Part shown: one piece after another, positions 16,797-26,774 of the stretch
How the letters are laid out: each line of letters starts with the position of its first letter
How positions within the stretch are numbered: the first letter of the stretch is position 1
Source: Bacilli bacterium
GTDB lineage: Bacteria; Bacillota_I; Bacilli_A; ML615J-28; CAG-698
NCBI GenBank assembly: GCA_918272565.1
Contig: CAKJYW010000003.1
Coordinates: 33,585-97,584 of the forward strand
DNA: 64,000 nucleotides
Direction of reading: 5' to 3'
Notes under the pieces: generated by a model
Told to the model about the DNA's origin: nothing
Databases searched by the model: none
Seen by the model: the letters and a program-made list of their open reading frames with translations, nothing else
Position numbers and translations under genes: made by a program

Positions 16797-17918
16797 TTAT
16801 AATCTCTTAATTCTCATTTCTGTTTCAGGATCAAAGAAGTGAGCTTTTTCCATATTGAATGCAAGTTCAATATCATCACCCATATGAAGGTCAACTCTTG
16901 CACCAACCTTAGCTACAAGGTTTTGTCCATTCATAATAGCATAGATATTAGTTTCAGCACCTAGTAATTCACTAACGTCAACTTTTAGTTTAACAACTGC
17001 GCCTGCATATTTTTCAAATAGTTCAGGTTCATCGTGTAAATCTTCTGGTCTAATACCCATAATGATTGGTTTTTCAATGAAGTGGTTTTCTTTAAGAATG
17101 TTCATGCTCTTTTCACTAATCTTAATCTTAGAAACACCAACTTTATGATCACCAACAACGAAGTAGCCATCATCATCAACCATACCTTCAAGGAAGTTCA
17201 TAGGAGGAGTTCCAATGAATCCACCAACGAAGATGTTGTTAGGGTTGTCATAAATATCTTTTGGAGTACCAACTTGTTGGATCAAACCATCTTTCATAAC
17301 AACGATTCTTGATGCCATTGTCATGGCTTCAATTTGGTCATGTGTTACGTAGATTGTTGTGATACCTAATCTTTCAGTAATCTTAATGATTTCAGATCTC
17401 ATTTGTACACGTAGCTTAGCATCCAAGTTTGATAGAGGTTCGTCCATCAAGAATACCTTAGCATCACGTACGATAGCTCTACCTAAGGCAACACGTTGTC
17501 TTTGACCACCTGACAAAGCTTTAGGACGACGATCTAAGTAAGGTTTAAGTCCTAAAATTTCAGCAGCTTCATTAACTCTTCTTTCGATTTCATCTTTACT
17601 GAATTTACGAAGTTTTAGACCAAATGCCATGTTATCATAAACTGTCATATGAGGATACAAAGCGTAGCTTTGGAAAACCATCGCGATATTACGATCTTTA
17701 GGTGCAACATCATTAACGATTTCATCATCAATTCTTAATTCACCTGATGTAATTTCTTCAAGACCAGCAACCATTCTTAGTGTAGTAGTTTTTCCACATC
17801 CAGAAGGTCCAACAAATACGATAAATTCCTTATCTTTAATCTTTAAGTTAAAGTCAACAACGGCATGAACATTGCCATCATAAACCTTATTAATGTTAGT
17901 AAGTGTTACAGTTGCCAT
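16797..17918 (-). CDS. msmX: MsmX/UgpC-type ABC transporter ATPase
   Basis: ATPase that drives carbohydrate ABC importers. 373 residues: Walker A GPSGCGKTT (37-45), Q-loop VFQSYALYPH, signature LSGGQ (135-139), Walker B VFLMDEP, H-loop VTHD near 192, and a C-terminal OB/TOBE regulatory domain (about 235-373). No permease genes adjoin it. In Bacillus a free-standing MsmX serves several sugar transporters, so this one may energise importers elsewhere, possibly with the solute-binding lipoprotein at 37061. AGGTATTTTA precedes the ATG and a promoter is visible upstream. Confidence 0.92.
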   Translation of the reverse strand: MATVTLTNINKVYDGNVHAVVDFNLKIKDKEFIVFVGPSGCGKTTTLRMVAGLEEITSGELRIDDEIVNDVAPKDRNIAMVFQSYALYPHMTVYDNMAFGLKLRKFSKDEIERRVNEAAEILGLKPYLDRRPKALSGGQRQRVALGRAIVRDAKVFLMDEPLSNLDAKLRVQMRSEIIKITERLGITTIYVTHDQIEAMTMASRIVVMKDGLIQQVGTPKDIYDNPNNIFVGGFIGTPPMNFLEGMVDDDGYFVVGDHKVGVSKIKISEKSMNILKENHFIEKPIIMGIRPEDLHDEPELFEKYAGAVVKLKVDVSELLGAETNIYAIMNGQNLVAKVGARVDLHMGDDIELAFNMEKAHFFDPETEMRIKRL

Positions 17919-17953
17919 TAAAATACCTCCACGCTATAACTTATTACACTAAT

Positions 17954-17982
17954 AGTATACTTTTTACCTAAAATAAAAACAA
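17954..17982 (-). promoter_or_regulatory. msmX promoter
   Basis: On the minus strand TTGTTT (17977-17982) and TATACT (17954-17959) are separated by 17 bases, about 35 bases before the msmX ATG. The -35 overlaps the terminator hairpin of the upstream regulator gene. Confidence 0.6.
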
Positions 17983-17999
17983 TGTGCAAACTGCACATT
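17968..17999 (-). terminator. Terminator of the PucR-like gene
   Basis: AATGTGCA (17981-17988) and TGCACATT (17992-17999) form an 8-bp stem, followed on the minus strand by GTTTTTATTTT. It overlaps the stop codon of the regulator gene. Confidence 0.75.
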
Positions 18000-18621
18000 A
18001 TTTTAAGTTAATAAGAAAATATAGCACCACCGCATCTTTAAACTTTAAAATGTTTAATGATGTTTCTTTCTTTATTAGATTAATCTTGTTATTAATTGTA
18101 TTACGATGCATATAAATGCTTTTTGATGTTTTTAAAACATTCAAATCATTCTCAAAAATACCATTAATTACTAAAGCATTAATTGAATCTTTTAATAAAT
18201 TACCAAGTAGTAACTCTTTTAAAGATCTAGCATCAGCCAAATCTTTATTAATTGCTTCTTCTATTAATTCACTAGTATAGAAGAATCTACTTCTATTAGG
18301 CAAATATTTATTATACAAGTTATATAAAGGCAAAAACTTATGTTCATTAACATAAAGCTTAGGCATTTTAAATGATGTAATACTTATACCAAAGTCATCA
18401 CTAATTGATAATATTACATCTTCAATCGCAAAATCCAAATCCTCAAAATAGCAAACAATAGTGTTATCTCTATCTACTACTATTTCAACATGCCCTAAAA
18501 GTTCATTCATAATATCACTAAAATCAATTTTCTCTTTTGATTTAATGACAAACGAATTGAACCATTTATGTTTAAAAGGATATTCTTTATTTAAAAACAA
18601 ATAATCATATAACTTGTTCAT
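17998..18621 (-). CDS. Regulator with PucR-type C-terminal helix-turn-helix
   Basis: Protein of about 207 residues starting MNKLYDYLF, chosen because AAGGTGA lies just upstream. The C-terminal segment, about residues 140-207 (ALVINGIFENDLNVLKTSKSIYMHRNTINNKINLIKKET), follows the PucR/CdaR HTH pattern: a helix of accumulated tries, then a Tyr/Leu-His-Arg-Asn-Thr-(L/I) recognition helix. The N-terminal 130 residues are not recognisable as a sensor domain. It lies immediately upstream of msmX on the same strand, so it may regulate sugar uptake; that is inference from position. Confidence 0.75.
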   Translation of the reverse strand: MNKLYDYLFLNKEYPFKHKWFNSFVIKSKEKIDFSDIMNELLGHVEIVVDRDNTIVCYFEDLDFAIEDVILSISDDFGISITSFKMPKLYVNEHKFLPLYNLYNKYLPNRSRFFYTSELIEEAINKDLADARSLKELLLGNLLKDSINALVINGIFENDLNVLKTSKSIYMHRNTINNKINLIKKETSLNILKFKDAVVLYFLINLK

Positions 18622-18664
18622 TCTATTCACCTTAGTATTATTATACATTAAAATGCATCTAAAA

Positions 18665-18702
18665 TCAAAAAAAGAGCCTATACTTTTTTGTCTAGGCTCT
18701 AT
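18665..18702 (-). terminator. Terminator of the M16C protease gene
   Basis: AGAGCCTA (18673-18680) pairs with TAGGCTCT (18693-18700) around a 12-base loop; the minus strand continues in a run of seven T. It ends the mnmG-rsmG-parA operon. Confidence 0.8.
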
Positions 18703-18705
18703 TCA

Positions 18706-21594
18706 TTATTTAATTAAGTTTTCTAAATTAGTAAACAACTCTTTACTATCGGTAATCTTTTGACTATTACCAACTGTACAAATATTGTTTTCTTTTAACA
18801 CTTTTTCAAAATAAGGCTTTAATGCTTTGATGTCTTCTAAAGTACAATCGACGATTTCTCTCTTTTCTCTAGCTAAATCTTCGTTAGTTACACCTTGCAA
18901 GTAAGAAGCAAATGATCTAATTCCTCTCACTTTAGGTGTTACAGGATAATCGAAGTTACCAACAGCACCAATTATGCACTTAGTCATCTCTTCACTATCT
19001 GCATTAAAGTTATCAATGTAATCTAGAACTTTCTTATAAACATCGTAAGTTTCTTTCACTTTAGGATCACGATAAGAAACAAATGTAATTGCTTCTCTAT
19101 CAAAACTAGACATGCATCCATATGCTCCACCTAGAACTCTAACATTTTTCCATAAGAAGTCAGTTGATAAGGCATTCATTAATACTTGGCTACTGCCTTT
19201 GTATTTCATATCATCGCTCGCATATCTACCAGTTAGAGCACAGTAGTTAACATCATATGGAGCCATGAACCCTTCATTCTTCTTTTCTAATTTAATTATC
19301 ATTTCTTCTTTCTTACTTGTTTCTTTTAAGTTATTAGTTAAAAGTCCAAATGATTTTTTAAATTCTTCTAGGCCTTCAGATGATGAAGTTGAAGAAACTA
19401 AGATGTTATCTAGAACAAATATTCTAGAAATCAAGTCTTTTAATGTATTAATAACATCATCGTACTTTTCATCAAAGTTATCTGATAAGTCTTTAACAAA
19501 ATTATAGCCAGCTATTCCGCTAGTAGCATCGCTAATATATGCGCTCTTGTTCCAATAACTAGCGCTCCTAGTTAAAGCAACAGAATGACCAGCACCCGCA
19601 AACCTATTAGTGTAATTAGTAATTAGTTGAGATAAAACTTCTTTTACTCTTGCTTTATCAAATACTGAATTATTAATTACTTCATTAATTAATTCAATAG
19701 CTTTATTAGTATTAGCATATAGTGCACTAAATGAAACAATTAAATAAGGAAGTGCTTCGCCATCTTTTGAATAAACAATATGATTAAAGCCAATTCCACC
19801 AGTATAGATGTTTTGTTCTTGTTCTAATTCTAAATAAGAATATTTCTTAGTATTAACCTTACCAAGCAAGAAAGAAAGTAGTCCGATATATGGTAAGTAT
19901 TTAACATCGAAGTCTTTTGTACTAAACAAGATCCAAGTGTAATTAATACCATTAGTATCATAAGCATGATGGATAACCTTGGCTCCATTAACTTTATATT
20001 CTTCATTCTTATATGGAACATAGTTGTAATTTAAGTCTTCCTTCTTTAGTAGAGGAATCTTATCAACATCTTCTTTTTTATCTTCACTTGCTTGATATTC
20101 TTTTAATTCCTTAGTCTCTTTAATAATTTCTTCTATTTCTTTATCATTTAAACTACTCTTATAATCAGCTAACTCTTTCTTAACTTTAGCTTCTTTTTCG
20201 TCTTGTAATGTCTTAGATGGTGCCACAACAACAACTGATTTATGATTATTATTAATTAAATACTTTTCAATTAATTTCTCATAGTAATCTGTAGCTATCT
20301 TTTCTCTTAAGAAATTATAGATTTCACTATATTCAAATGGACTAAATGGATCATTATCATCATATAGCCATGTGCTTAAAGCAGTGATTGCATAGATTAC
20401 ACCTTTAGATAAACCACCATAGTCTGCTTCTCTAGTCTTAAATTCGTTAATATTAAGGGCAGCTTCAAGTGCTTTCTTGCTTAATCCTTCTTTAACAAAG
20501 TCTTTTAATTTGTTTTCAATAACTTCAAAGAATTTATCTTTATCTTCTGCTTCTGCATTTCTTGCTTTAACACTAAACACACCTTGTAATGCTTCATTAT
20601 CAAATGAACCAGTTATAACTTCACCAATTCCCGCTTCAATCAAAGCTCTTTCAATAGGTGAACCATTTGCCCCAACAATAACTTTACTTACTATATCCAT
20701 ACCAACCATTTCTTTTTGGCTTAATCCTTTAGGTAGGGCTACATTATAAGTAAGGTAAGTCTTCTTCTTAATGTCTTGATCTTTACTAACTGGGTATTCT
20801 AAATTTTTTGTAAGCGGAGCATCAAATGGTTTTTGTTCATTAATCTTGCTATCAACTTCAATTTTATCAAATTTAGATAAATATTCTTTATCTAAATAAT
20901 CAAGCTTTTCTTCTCTATCAAAGTTACCATATAAAATAATATAACTATTAGATGGATGATAATAGCTTTGGTAGAACTTTTTAAAGTTTTCGTAAGTTAG
21001 TGTAGGGATAGCCTTAGGATCTCCACCAGATTCAACTCCATATGTAGTATCAGGGAATAGTGAGCCGCTAGATTCTCTACCAACGATAGAATCAGGATTA
21101 GAAAATACTCCCTTCATTTCATTATAAACAACACCATTATAGATTAATTCATCATCTTTACTTGCTAGTTCATAGTGCCAGCCTTCTTGCATGAATATCT
21201 TTTTATTAGTTAAGATATTAGGGAAGAATACCGCATCAAGATAAACATCCATTAGATTTTGAAAATCTTTGTCGTTACAACTAGCAACAGGGTAGATTGT
21301 CTTATCAGAGAATGTCATCGCATTTAAGAATGTATTTAAAGAACTCTTCATTAGATTAACAAAAGGTTCTTTAACAGGATATTTCTTACTTCCACACAAA
21401 ACTGAGTGTTCAATAATATGAGGTACACCCGTATCATCTTTAGGTGGAGTTCTAAATCCGATACAAAAAGTCTTATTTTCATCATCATTTTCAATTAATA
21501 AAACCTTAGCATTAGTTTTATTATGAACAAGTAGTGTTGCATTAGATGCAATATCAACTAATTTCTTTTCTTTTATTATTTTATAATTATTCAT
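18706..21594 (-). CDS. M16C insulinase-type zinc metalloprotease (presequence-protease-like)
   Basis: Large protease of 962 residues. The inverted zinc motif HIIEH (His59, Glu62, His63) with SVLCGSKKYPVKEPF after it, and the M16C domain order (two catalytic-half and two closing-half modules), match the PreP/HypA group. No signal peptide is visible, so it is probably cytosolic and degrades peptides. It overlaps the DUF951 gene by 8 bases, as the last gene of the operon. A housekeeping peptidase tied to the segregation/tRNA-modification operon is an unusual but credible arrangement. Confidence 0.92.
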   Translation of the reverse strand: MNNYKIIKEKKLVDIASNATLLVHNKTNAKVLLIENDDENKTFCIGFRTPPKDDTGVPHIIEHSVLCGSKKYPVKEPFVNLMKSSLNTFLNAMTFSDKTIYPVASCNDKDFQNLMDVYLDAVFFPNILTNKKIFMQEGWHYELASKDDELIYNGVVYNEMKGVFSNPDSIVGRESSGSLFPDTTYGVESGGDPKAIPTLTYENFKKFYQSYYHPSNSYIILYGNFDREEKLDYLDKEYLSKFDKIEVDSKINEQKPFDAPLTKNLEYPVSKDQDIKKKTYLTYNVALPKGLSQKEMVGMDIVSKVIVGANGSPIERALIEAGIGEVITGSFDNEALQGVFSVKARNAEAEDKDKFFEVIENKLKDFVKEGLSKKALEAALNINEFKTREADYGGLSKGVIYAITALSTWLYDDNDPFSPFEYSEIYNFLREKIATDYYEKLIEKYLINNNHKSVVVVAPSKTLQDEKEAKVKKELADYKSSLNDKEIEEIIKETKELKEYQASEDKKEDVDKIPLLKKEDLNYNYVPYKNEEYKVNGAKVIHHAYDTNGINYTWILFSTKDFDVKYLPYIGLLSFLLGKVNTKKYSYLELEQEQNIYTGGIGFNHIVYSKDGEALPYLIVSFSALYANTNKAIELINEVINNSVFDKARVKEVLSQLITNYTNRFAGAGHSVALTRSASYWNKSAYISDATSGIAGYNFVKDLSDNFDEKYDDVINTLKDLISRIFVLDNILVSSTSSSEGLEEFKKSFGLLTNNLKETSKKEEMIIKLEKKNEGFMAPYDVNYCALTGRYASDDMKYKGSSQVLMNALSTDFLWKNVRVLGGAYGCMSSFDREAITFVSYRDPKVKETYDVYKKVLDYIDNFNADSEEMTKCIIGAVGNFDYPVTPKVRGIRSFASYLQGVTNEDLAREKREIVDCTLEDIKALKPYFEKVLKENNICTVGNSQKITDSKELFTNLENLIK

Positions 21595-21790
21595 TGTTTT
21601 CCTCTCTTATAATCTTTTTAACTTTCTTATTTAATTCAACACGAGCGATGATGATAATTCTACCACACCCCATGCACTCTAGCTTCATATCAACTCCCGG
21701 TTTAATAACTTTCCACCTACTTGATCCACAAGGGTGGTTCTTCTTAAATTCGAGGATGTCCCCTTCTTTATAATCAGTATATATTTTCAT
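21587..21790 (-). CDS. DUF951 family protein
   Basis: Small protein of 67 residues with the DUF951 pattern: an N-terminal YKEGDILEFKKNHPCGSSRWKV, then DMKLECMGCGRIIIIAR. Three cysteines in HPCG and CMGC suggest a zinc-ribbon-like or SH3-like fold. In many Bacillota this gene sits beside parB/spo0J, and here it directly follows parA with a 1-base overlap, while parB itself is missing. Function unknown. Confidence 0.85.
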   Translation of the reverse strand: MKIYTDYKEGDILEFKKNHPCGSSRWKVIKPGVDMKLECMGCGRIIIIARVELNKKVKKIIREENNE

Positions 21791-22563
21791 TATTCACCAC
21801 TTCTTTCAAGTAACTCTTTAGCAAGTTCTCGGTATTCCTTACTTCCTCTAGAGTTATAAGCAAAGTCTAGGACACTTTTACCATACATTGGTGCTTCTTG
21901 AATATGACTAGATCTACTAATGATTGTTTTAAATATCTTATTAGGGAATAGCTCTTTAACTTTTTCAATCATCTTATACCCAAACAAGTTACGATTATCA
22001 TGTTTTGTTAGGAGTACTCCTTCAATAGTAAGTTTCCTTCCTAAAGGATTCTTTTCTTTTTGAATTTGATTAATCTTTTGAATCATTTGAGTTAAAGCAT
22101 CATATGCAAAATAATCACACTCAACAGGAATAATAACTGAATCACTAGCAAAGAGCGCATTATCAATAGTTACTGAAAGTGATGGAGGACAGTCAAGTAA
22201 GATAAAGTCATAATTATCTTTAACACTATTAAGTTTTTTCTCTAATAATCTTTCTTTTTCATCAAGCCCAATCAACTTTTCAACAATATTAGCTAGTTTA
22301 CTTGATGAAGGTATAATACTTAACTTCTCATCAATCTGTAAAATAGTGTCTTCTATTTTTATATCACTAGTTAATAAATCATAAGAACTCACCTTAACAA
22401 ACTCTCTCCCAATACCAAGACCGATTGTGGCGTTAGCTTGCTCATCTAAATCGATGATTAAAGTGTTTAAGTTCTCTCTAGCTAAAGCGCTAGCTAGGTT
22501 GATTGTTGTGGTTGTCTTACCAACTCCACCTTTTTGATTGGCAATTGCAATTATTTTACCCAT
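21790..22563 (-). CDS. Chromosome-partitioning ATPase ParA/Soj (no adjacent ParB)
   Basis: ParA-family ATPase of 257 residues starting MGKIIAIANQKGGVGKTTT; GGAG six bases upstream decides this start, the upstream ATG overlapping that ribosome site. The deviant Walker A is KGGVGKTT (about 10-17), and a DCPPSLS Walker B lies near 120. Soj normally works with ParB/Spo0J bound at parS to segregate origins and control DnaA. The gene follows rsmG by 11 bases as usual, but the next gene is DUF951, not parB. It may act alone, act with a distant ParB, or have another role. Confidence 0.92.
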   Translation of the reverse strand: MGKIIAIANQKGGVGKTTTTINLASALARENLNTLIIDLDEQANATIGLGIGREFVKVSSYDLLTSDIKIEDTILQIDEKLSIIPSSSKLANIVEKLIGLDEKERLLEKKLNSVKDNYDFILLDCPPSLSVTIDNALFASDSVIIPVECDYFAYDALTQMIQKINQIQKEKNPLGRKLTIEGVLLTKHDNRNLFGYKMIEKVKELFPNKIFKTIISRSSHIQEAPMYGKSVLDFAYNSRGSKEYRELAKELLERSGE

Positions 22564-22574
22564 AACATACTCCA

Positions 22575-23258
22575 TTACAATGGTTTTTTCTTTATCTTAG
22601 CATAGTCACGTGGAAAAATCAAATCGTTTGCTTTCTCCTTTTTGACTTCAATTAGTGACCTTTCTCCTAAATTATTAAGTAATTTATAGTTATAAATATT
22701 AACTACTTTTGAATTAAGCTTTTTTAAAGCATTCTTTGCTTCTTCTAGTTCTTGATTCACATCTAATCCCTTATAAGCAATAAAGCTTCCCCCTACCTTA
22801 AGGTATGGAATTGTAAGTTCAAGGAGAATTCTTAAATTACTTACTGCTCTAGCAGTAACAAAGTCGAAGCTTTCTCTTAAATCCTTAATCGCATTTTCTG
22901 CTCTATCATTAATAATAGTAACATCTCTTAGTTCTAATTTATTACAAAGTTCTTTTAAAAAGTCTGCACGTTTTTTTGTTGGTTCTATTAAAGTTAATTT
23001 GATGTCATTATTAATAATCTTAAGTACTACCCCTGGAAAACCAGCTCCACTACCGATATCAGCTAAACTTTTATCACTTAAATCAAAACAATTTAAAGCA
23101 TAAGATGAGTCATAAAAATGTTTAATATATACTTCATCTAGGTCAGTTATGCTAGTTAAGTTATATTTTTCATTTTCCTCTTTTAAAAAGTCATAATAGG
23201 CCTTAAATTTCGCTTGTGCTTCTTTTGATAAATTAAGACTACTTATTACTTGTTCCAT
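22575..23258 (-). CDS. rsmG: 16S rRNA m7G527 methyltransferase
   Basis: Methylates N7 of G527 in 16S rRNA using S-adenosylmethionine. 227 residues, typical length. The SAM-binding motif DIGSGAGFPGVVLK and the downstream VTARAVSNLRILLEL segment are conserved. It overlaps the end of mnmG by 20 bases and is followed closely by parA, the classical order in Bacillota. Confidence 0.97.
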   Translation of the reverse strand: MEQVISSLNLSKEAQAKFKAYYDFLKEENEKYNLTSITDLDEVYIKHFYDSSYALNCFDLSDKSLADIGSGAGFPGVVLKIINNDIKLTLIEPTKKRADFLKELCNKLELRDVTIINDRAENAIKDLRESFDFVTARAVSNLRILLELTIPYLKVGGSFIAYKGLDVNQELEEAKNALKKLNSKVVNIYNYKLLNNLGERSLIEVKKEKANDLIFPRDYAKIKKKPL

Positions 23259-25137
23259 TTTTATGCTCCAAATAAACTAATATCATAGTGATGTCACTAG
23301 GGTTAACTCCGCTAATTCTAGAGGCTTGAGCGATTGTTTCAGGCATTACCTTCTTTAATTTCTCCCTAGCTTCTAATGCTAGGTTACTTACCTTATCATA
23401 ATCGATATCAGCAGGAATCTTTCTAGATTCCATCTTTTCTAACTTATTTGCTTCTTTATATGCTTTTTGAATATAACCTGAATACTTAATTTCAATTAAC
23501 GCTTGCTCTTTAATCTCGTCTTCATATTCTAGTTTATCATCTATTATCTTTTCTAATACGCTAAATGTAGCATCAGGTCTTTTTAAAAACTCGTTAGCAC
23601 TAACTTTTTCATTAATAGGTGCTAGTCCTTCACTAGTTAATGTATCATTAATCTCTTTTTTAGGATTAATCTTTATGCCTAAAGTCTTTTCTATTAAGGT
23701 ATCTATTTGTTTGCGCTTTTCTAAATACCTATTAAATCTATCGCTACTAACAAGTCCTACTTCATATCCATGCTTAATTAACCTATCATAAGCATTATCA
23801 TGTCTTAATAATAATCTAAATTCAGCACGTGATGTAAGAAGTCTATACGGATCTTTTACACCTTTAGTAATTAAGTCATCAATTAATACACCAATATATG
23901 CTTCATCTCTTCTTAAAACAAGAGGTTCTTTCTCCTTTAGTTTTAATGAAGCGTTAATACCTGCCATTAACCCTTGACAAGCAGCTTCTTCATAACCACT
24001 TGTTCCATTAACTTGACCAGCAAAGAATAAACCACTAACCTTTTTTGTTTCTAAGTTAGCTTTTAATTCTAATGGATTAATTGCATCATATTCAATAGCG
24101 TATGCGTATTTAGCAATTACCGCATTTTCTAGTCCTGGAAGAGAGTGAACCATTTGCTCTTGGATATCGCGAGGCATAGATGTTGAAAAGCCTTGAACAT
24201 AAGTCTCATCAATTTCTTCACTTTCGGGTTCTAAGAATATTTGATGACGCTCTTTATCACTAAAACGAACAACCTTATCTTCTATTGATGGGCAATACCT
24301 TGGTCCTACCCCCTCAACAATCCCACCATACATACTAGATTTGCCTAGATTGGCTTTAATTATCTCATGAGTTAAAGGTGTAGTATATGTTAAATAACAC
24401 AAAGCTTGTTTTTCAAATGGTCTAATCACTTCATATGGAGTATCATCACTAAATCTAAGCTTAGTGTTATCGCCATATTGAGGAGTAGTTTTACCAAAAT
24501 CAATTGATGCAGTCTTAATTCTTGGTGGAGTACCAGTTTTAAGCCTAATTAGGTCAAATCCTATTTCCTTTAAACACTCAGAAAGTTTTGTTGTGGTAGG
24601 TTCGTTATCTGGTCCACCAGGATGAAACTCATGACCACATAAAATTCTACTAGCTAAATATGTTCCACTAGCTATAATTACGGCTTTTGCTTCAATCCAT
24701 CTTCCATCTTCTAATGTAACACCATTAATTTTATTATCTTCTAAAGTGACATTTATAACATATGCTTCTAAAATATCTAAGTTTTCTTGATTAAAACATA
24801 TTTCTCTCATTCGTCTTGGATATTTAACTTTATCTGATTGTGCCCTTAGCGCTCTAACGGCAGGGCCTTTAGATAGATTTAACATCTTTATTTGAAGAAG
24901 TGTCTCATCAGCAACCTTGGCCATTTGTCCACCCAAGGCATCGATTTCACGTACAATGATACCTTTAGCGGGACCTCCAATTGATGGATTACATGGCATA
25001 TTAGATATTCTATTGATGCTTCCAACAATCATTAGTGTTGCCTCACCCAATCGACTTGAAGCAAGTGCTGCCTCAGCTCCCGCATGGCCACCACCAATAA
25101 CTATAACATCATATTTATTTTTTATCTTACCGTTCAT
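23239..25137 (-). CDS. mnmG: tRNA uridine-34 carboxymethylaminomethyl enzyme, FAD subunit
   Basis: With MnmE it makes the cmnm5U34 modification in tRNA. About 632 residues starting MNGKIKNKYDVIVIGGGHAGAEAALASSRLG, which holds the FAD-binding GGGHAGAEA motif. The conserved PCNPSIGGPAKG and RILCGHEFHPGGPDNEP segments are present, and the C-terminal region ends EHKNGTSNK. GGTG serves as ribosome site; a TTG further upstream is within it and is not a real start. The usual partner mnmE is not adjacent and not in the window. Confidence 0.97.
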   Translation of the reverse strand: MNGKIKNKYDVIVIGGGHAGAEAALASSRLGEATLMIVGSINRISNMPCNPSIGGPAKGIIVREIDALGGQMAKVADETLLQIKMLNLSKGPAVRALRAQSDKVKYPRRMREICFNQENLDILEAYVINVTLEDNKINGVTLEDGRWIEAKAVIIASGTYLASRILCGHEFHPGGPDNEPTTTKLSECLKEIGFDLIRLKTGTPPRIKTASIDFGKTTPQYGDNTKLRFSDDTPYEVIRPFEKQALCYLTYTTPLTHEIIKANLGKSSMYGGIVEGVGPRYCPSIEDKVVRFSDKERHQIFLEPESEEIDETYVQGFSTSMPRDIQEQMVHSLPGLENAVIAKYAYAIEYDAINPLELKANLETKKVSGLFFAGQVNGTSGYEEAACQGLMAGINASLKLKEKEPLVLRRDEAYIGVLIDDLITKGVKDPYRLLTSRAEFRLLLRHDNAYDRLIKHGYEVGLVSSDRFNRYLEKRKQIDTLIEKTLGIKINPKKEINDTLTSEGLAPINEKVSANEFLKRPDATFSVLEKIIDDKLEYEDEIKEQALIEIKYSGYIQKAYKEANKLEKMESRKIPADIDYDKVSNLALEAREKLKKVMPETIAQASRISGVNPSDITMILVYLEHKNGTSNK

Positions 25138-25164
25138 TATTATCACCAACTTCTTAATGATATT

Positions 25165-25210
25165 TTAATAAAGGGATGTTAAGACCAAATACTCTAACAT
25201 CCCTTGCAAA
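25165..25210 (-). terminator. Terminator of the Ig-like lipoprotein gene
   Basis: AGGGATGTTA (25171-25180) and TAACATCCCT (25194-25203) form a 10-bp stem; the minus strand continues TTTATTAAAAT, a weak T-tract. It lies downstream of the gene ending at 25234. Confidence 0.65.
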
Positions 25211-25233
25211 GCTATTTAGTTTTTAACCCAGAA

Positions 25234-26607
25234 CTATTCTTCAAGTGGAATAATATGGATTGTAATTACTTTTGTAACTGTAGGATCAATTGTTGAAGTG
25301 ATTGTGATTGTCATATCACCAATTTCTAATCCTGTTACCTTTAGACCACGATTATTCTTTTCAACTTCAGCAATTGTTTCACTTGAAACAGTGAATTCAT
25401 AATCTTGTTTAGCATCAGCTGGGCTAATAGTTACATTAATTGTTTCATCACATTCTACTTCAATTGTCACTTCAGTTACTTCTTTGTTACCAAGTTTAGT
25501 AACGATTGTTTCTGGATCTGGACGACCAGTAACTGTAACTGACATTTCACCTTTAGTAGTTCCATCAGCTGCTAGTGCAGTAATTATTACTGTACCTTTC
25601 TTAATACCAGTTACAACACCTTTAGCGTCAACTGTTGCGATTTCTTCATCGCTACTACTCCATGTAACTGTTTGATTAGCGTTTGTTGGAGTAACAGCTG
25701 CTTTTAATGTGATAGTCTTTTCTTCAAATACTTCAACAACTTCTAATGTAGAAGTGATTGTGACAGCTTCAGCAGGAGCATAAACAACTTTAATTTCGAC
25801 TTTTTGTTCTTTGCCATCAACTGATTTAGCAGTAATAGTAACAGTCTTTCCTTCAGGAGTTACCTTAACAGGAGTGATGACACCATTTTTAACTGTTGCA
25901 TATTGAGCATCAGATGAAGTCCATGTTACATTTGGATTTGCAAATTCAGGATATACTTTTGCTTCTAGTGTTGAAGTTGTAGCTAGAACTACATTTTCAT
26001 CTCCACTAACAAAACTTAATTCAATACTTGATGTAGCTTGATATAATACTTCAACTGCTTTTCTTGCAGAAATTGTTTCATCGTATACTGATTTAGCTGT
26101 AATAACAACATTACCAGGTTTGATAGCTTTAACCACACCACTTGCATCTACTATTGCGATTGCTTCATCACTACTACTCCAAACAACATCATTTGTAATA
26201 TCACTAGGATTTGTTTCAGTAGTAAATGTCTTAGTATCGCCAATATTCATTTGATCAATACCATTAATCTTTAAACCTGATAACTTTTCACCAGAAACTG
26301 TTATTTCAACAGTTGCTTTTGTTGTTGGGATTCTCTTAACTTGAGCAGTTACTTTAACAACACCTTCGCCAACTGCTTTAGCAACATTGCCAGTTAATTC
26401 AATGATTCCTTCTTCACTTACGAAATAAACTATTTCTTCTTTCTCGCTTACAGAACCATAAATCAACTTAAGTTCAATTTGCTCTCCAGTTCTCATGTCT
26501 AATTGATGTGCTTCAAATCTAAAAACATCAGTTTCTTTAGTTCTTGCGCACCCAACAAACACTAAAGCTAAAATCATCACAAAGAATAGAACAAGTCTTT
26601 TTTTCAT
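25234..26607 (-). CDS. Lipoprotein of tandem bacterial Ig-like (BIG2) domains
   Basis: Lipoprotein of 457 residues with lipobox VFVGC (Cys20). After a divergent N-terminal beta domain it contains about four BIG2 repeats (roughly 108-187, 192-275, 280-361, 366-455). The signature VTWSSSDEEIATVDAKGVVTG and similar segments make the repeats obvious. No catalytic domain follows. BIG2 modules usually build adhesive stalks on surface proteins. AAAGGGT is the ribosome site. The gene is divergent from a thioredoxin-like lipoprotein. Confidence 0.9.
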   Translation of the reverse strand: MKKRLVLFFVMILALVFVGCARTKETDVFRFEAHQLDMRTGEQIELKLIYGSVSEKEEIVYFVSEEGIIELTGNVAKAVGEGVVKVTAQVKRIPTTKATVEITVSGEKLSGLKINGIDQMNIGDTKTFTTETNPSDITNDVVWSSSDEAIAIVDASGVVKAIKPGNVVITAKSVYDETISARKAVEVLYQATSSIELSFVSGDENVVLATTSTLEAKVYPEFANPNVTWTSSDAQYATVKNGVITPVKVTPEGKTVTITAKSVDGKEQKVEIKVVYAPAEAVTITSTLEVVEVFEEKTITLKAAVTPTNANQTVTWSSSDEEIATVDAKGVVTGIKKGTVIITALAADGTTKGEMSVTVTGRPDPETIVTKLGNKEVTEVTIEVECDETINVTISPADAKQDYEFTVSSETIAEVEKNNRGLKVTGLEIGDMTITITSTIDPTVTKVITIHIIPLEE

Positions 26608-26774
26608 ATTTTATACCCTTTCAATATTCATACTCGTTTACTAACGTATTATATCATACTTTTCTTTGTTTGTTAACAATTTTTATATTTTTGTTATTCG
26701 TCCTCATTTTAAACAATTTACTTTTTTTTGAAAATGTGGTATATTTATTTTGTTATATATGTGGAGGACCCCTT

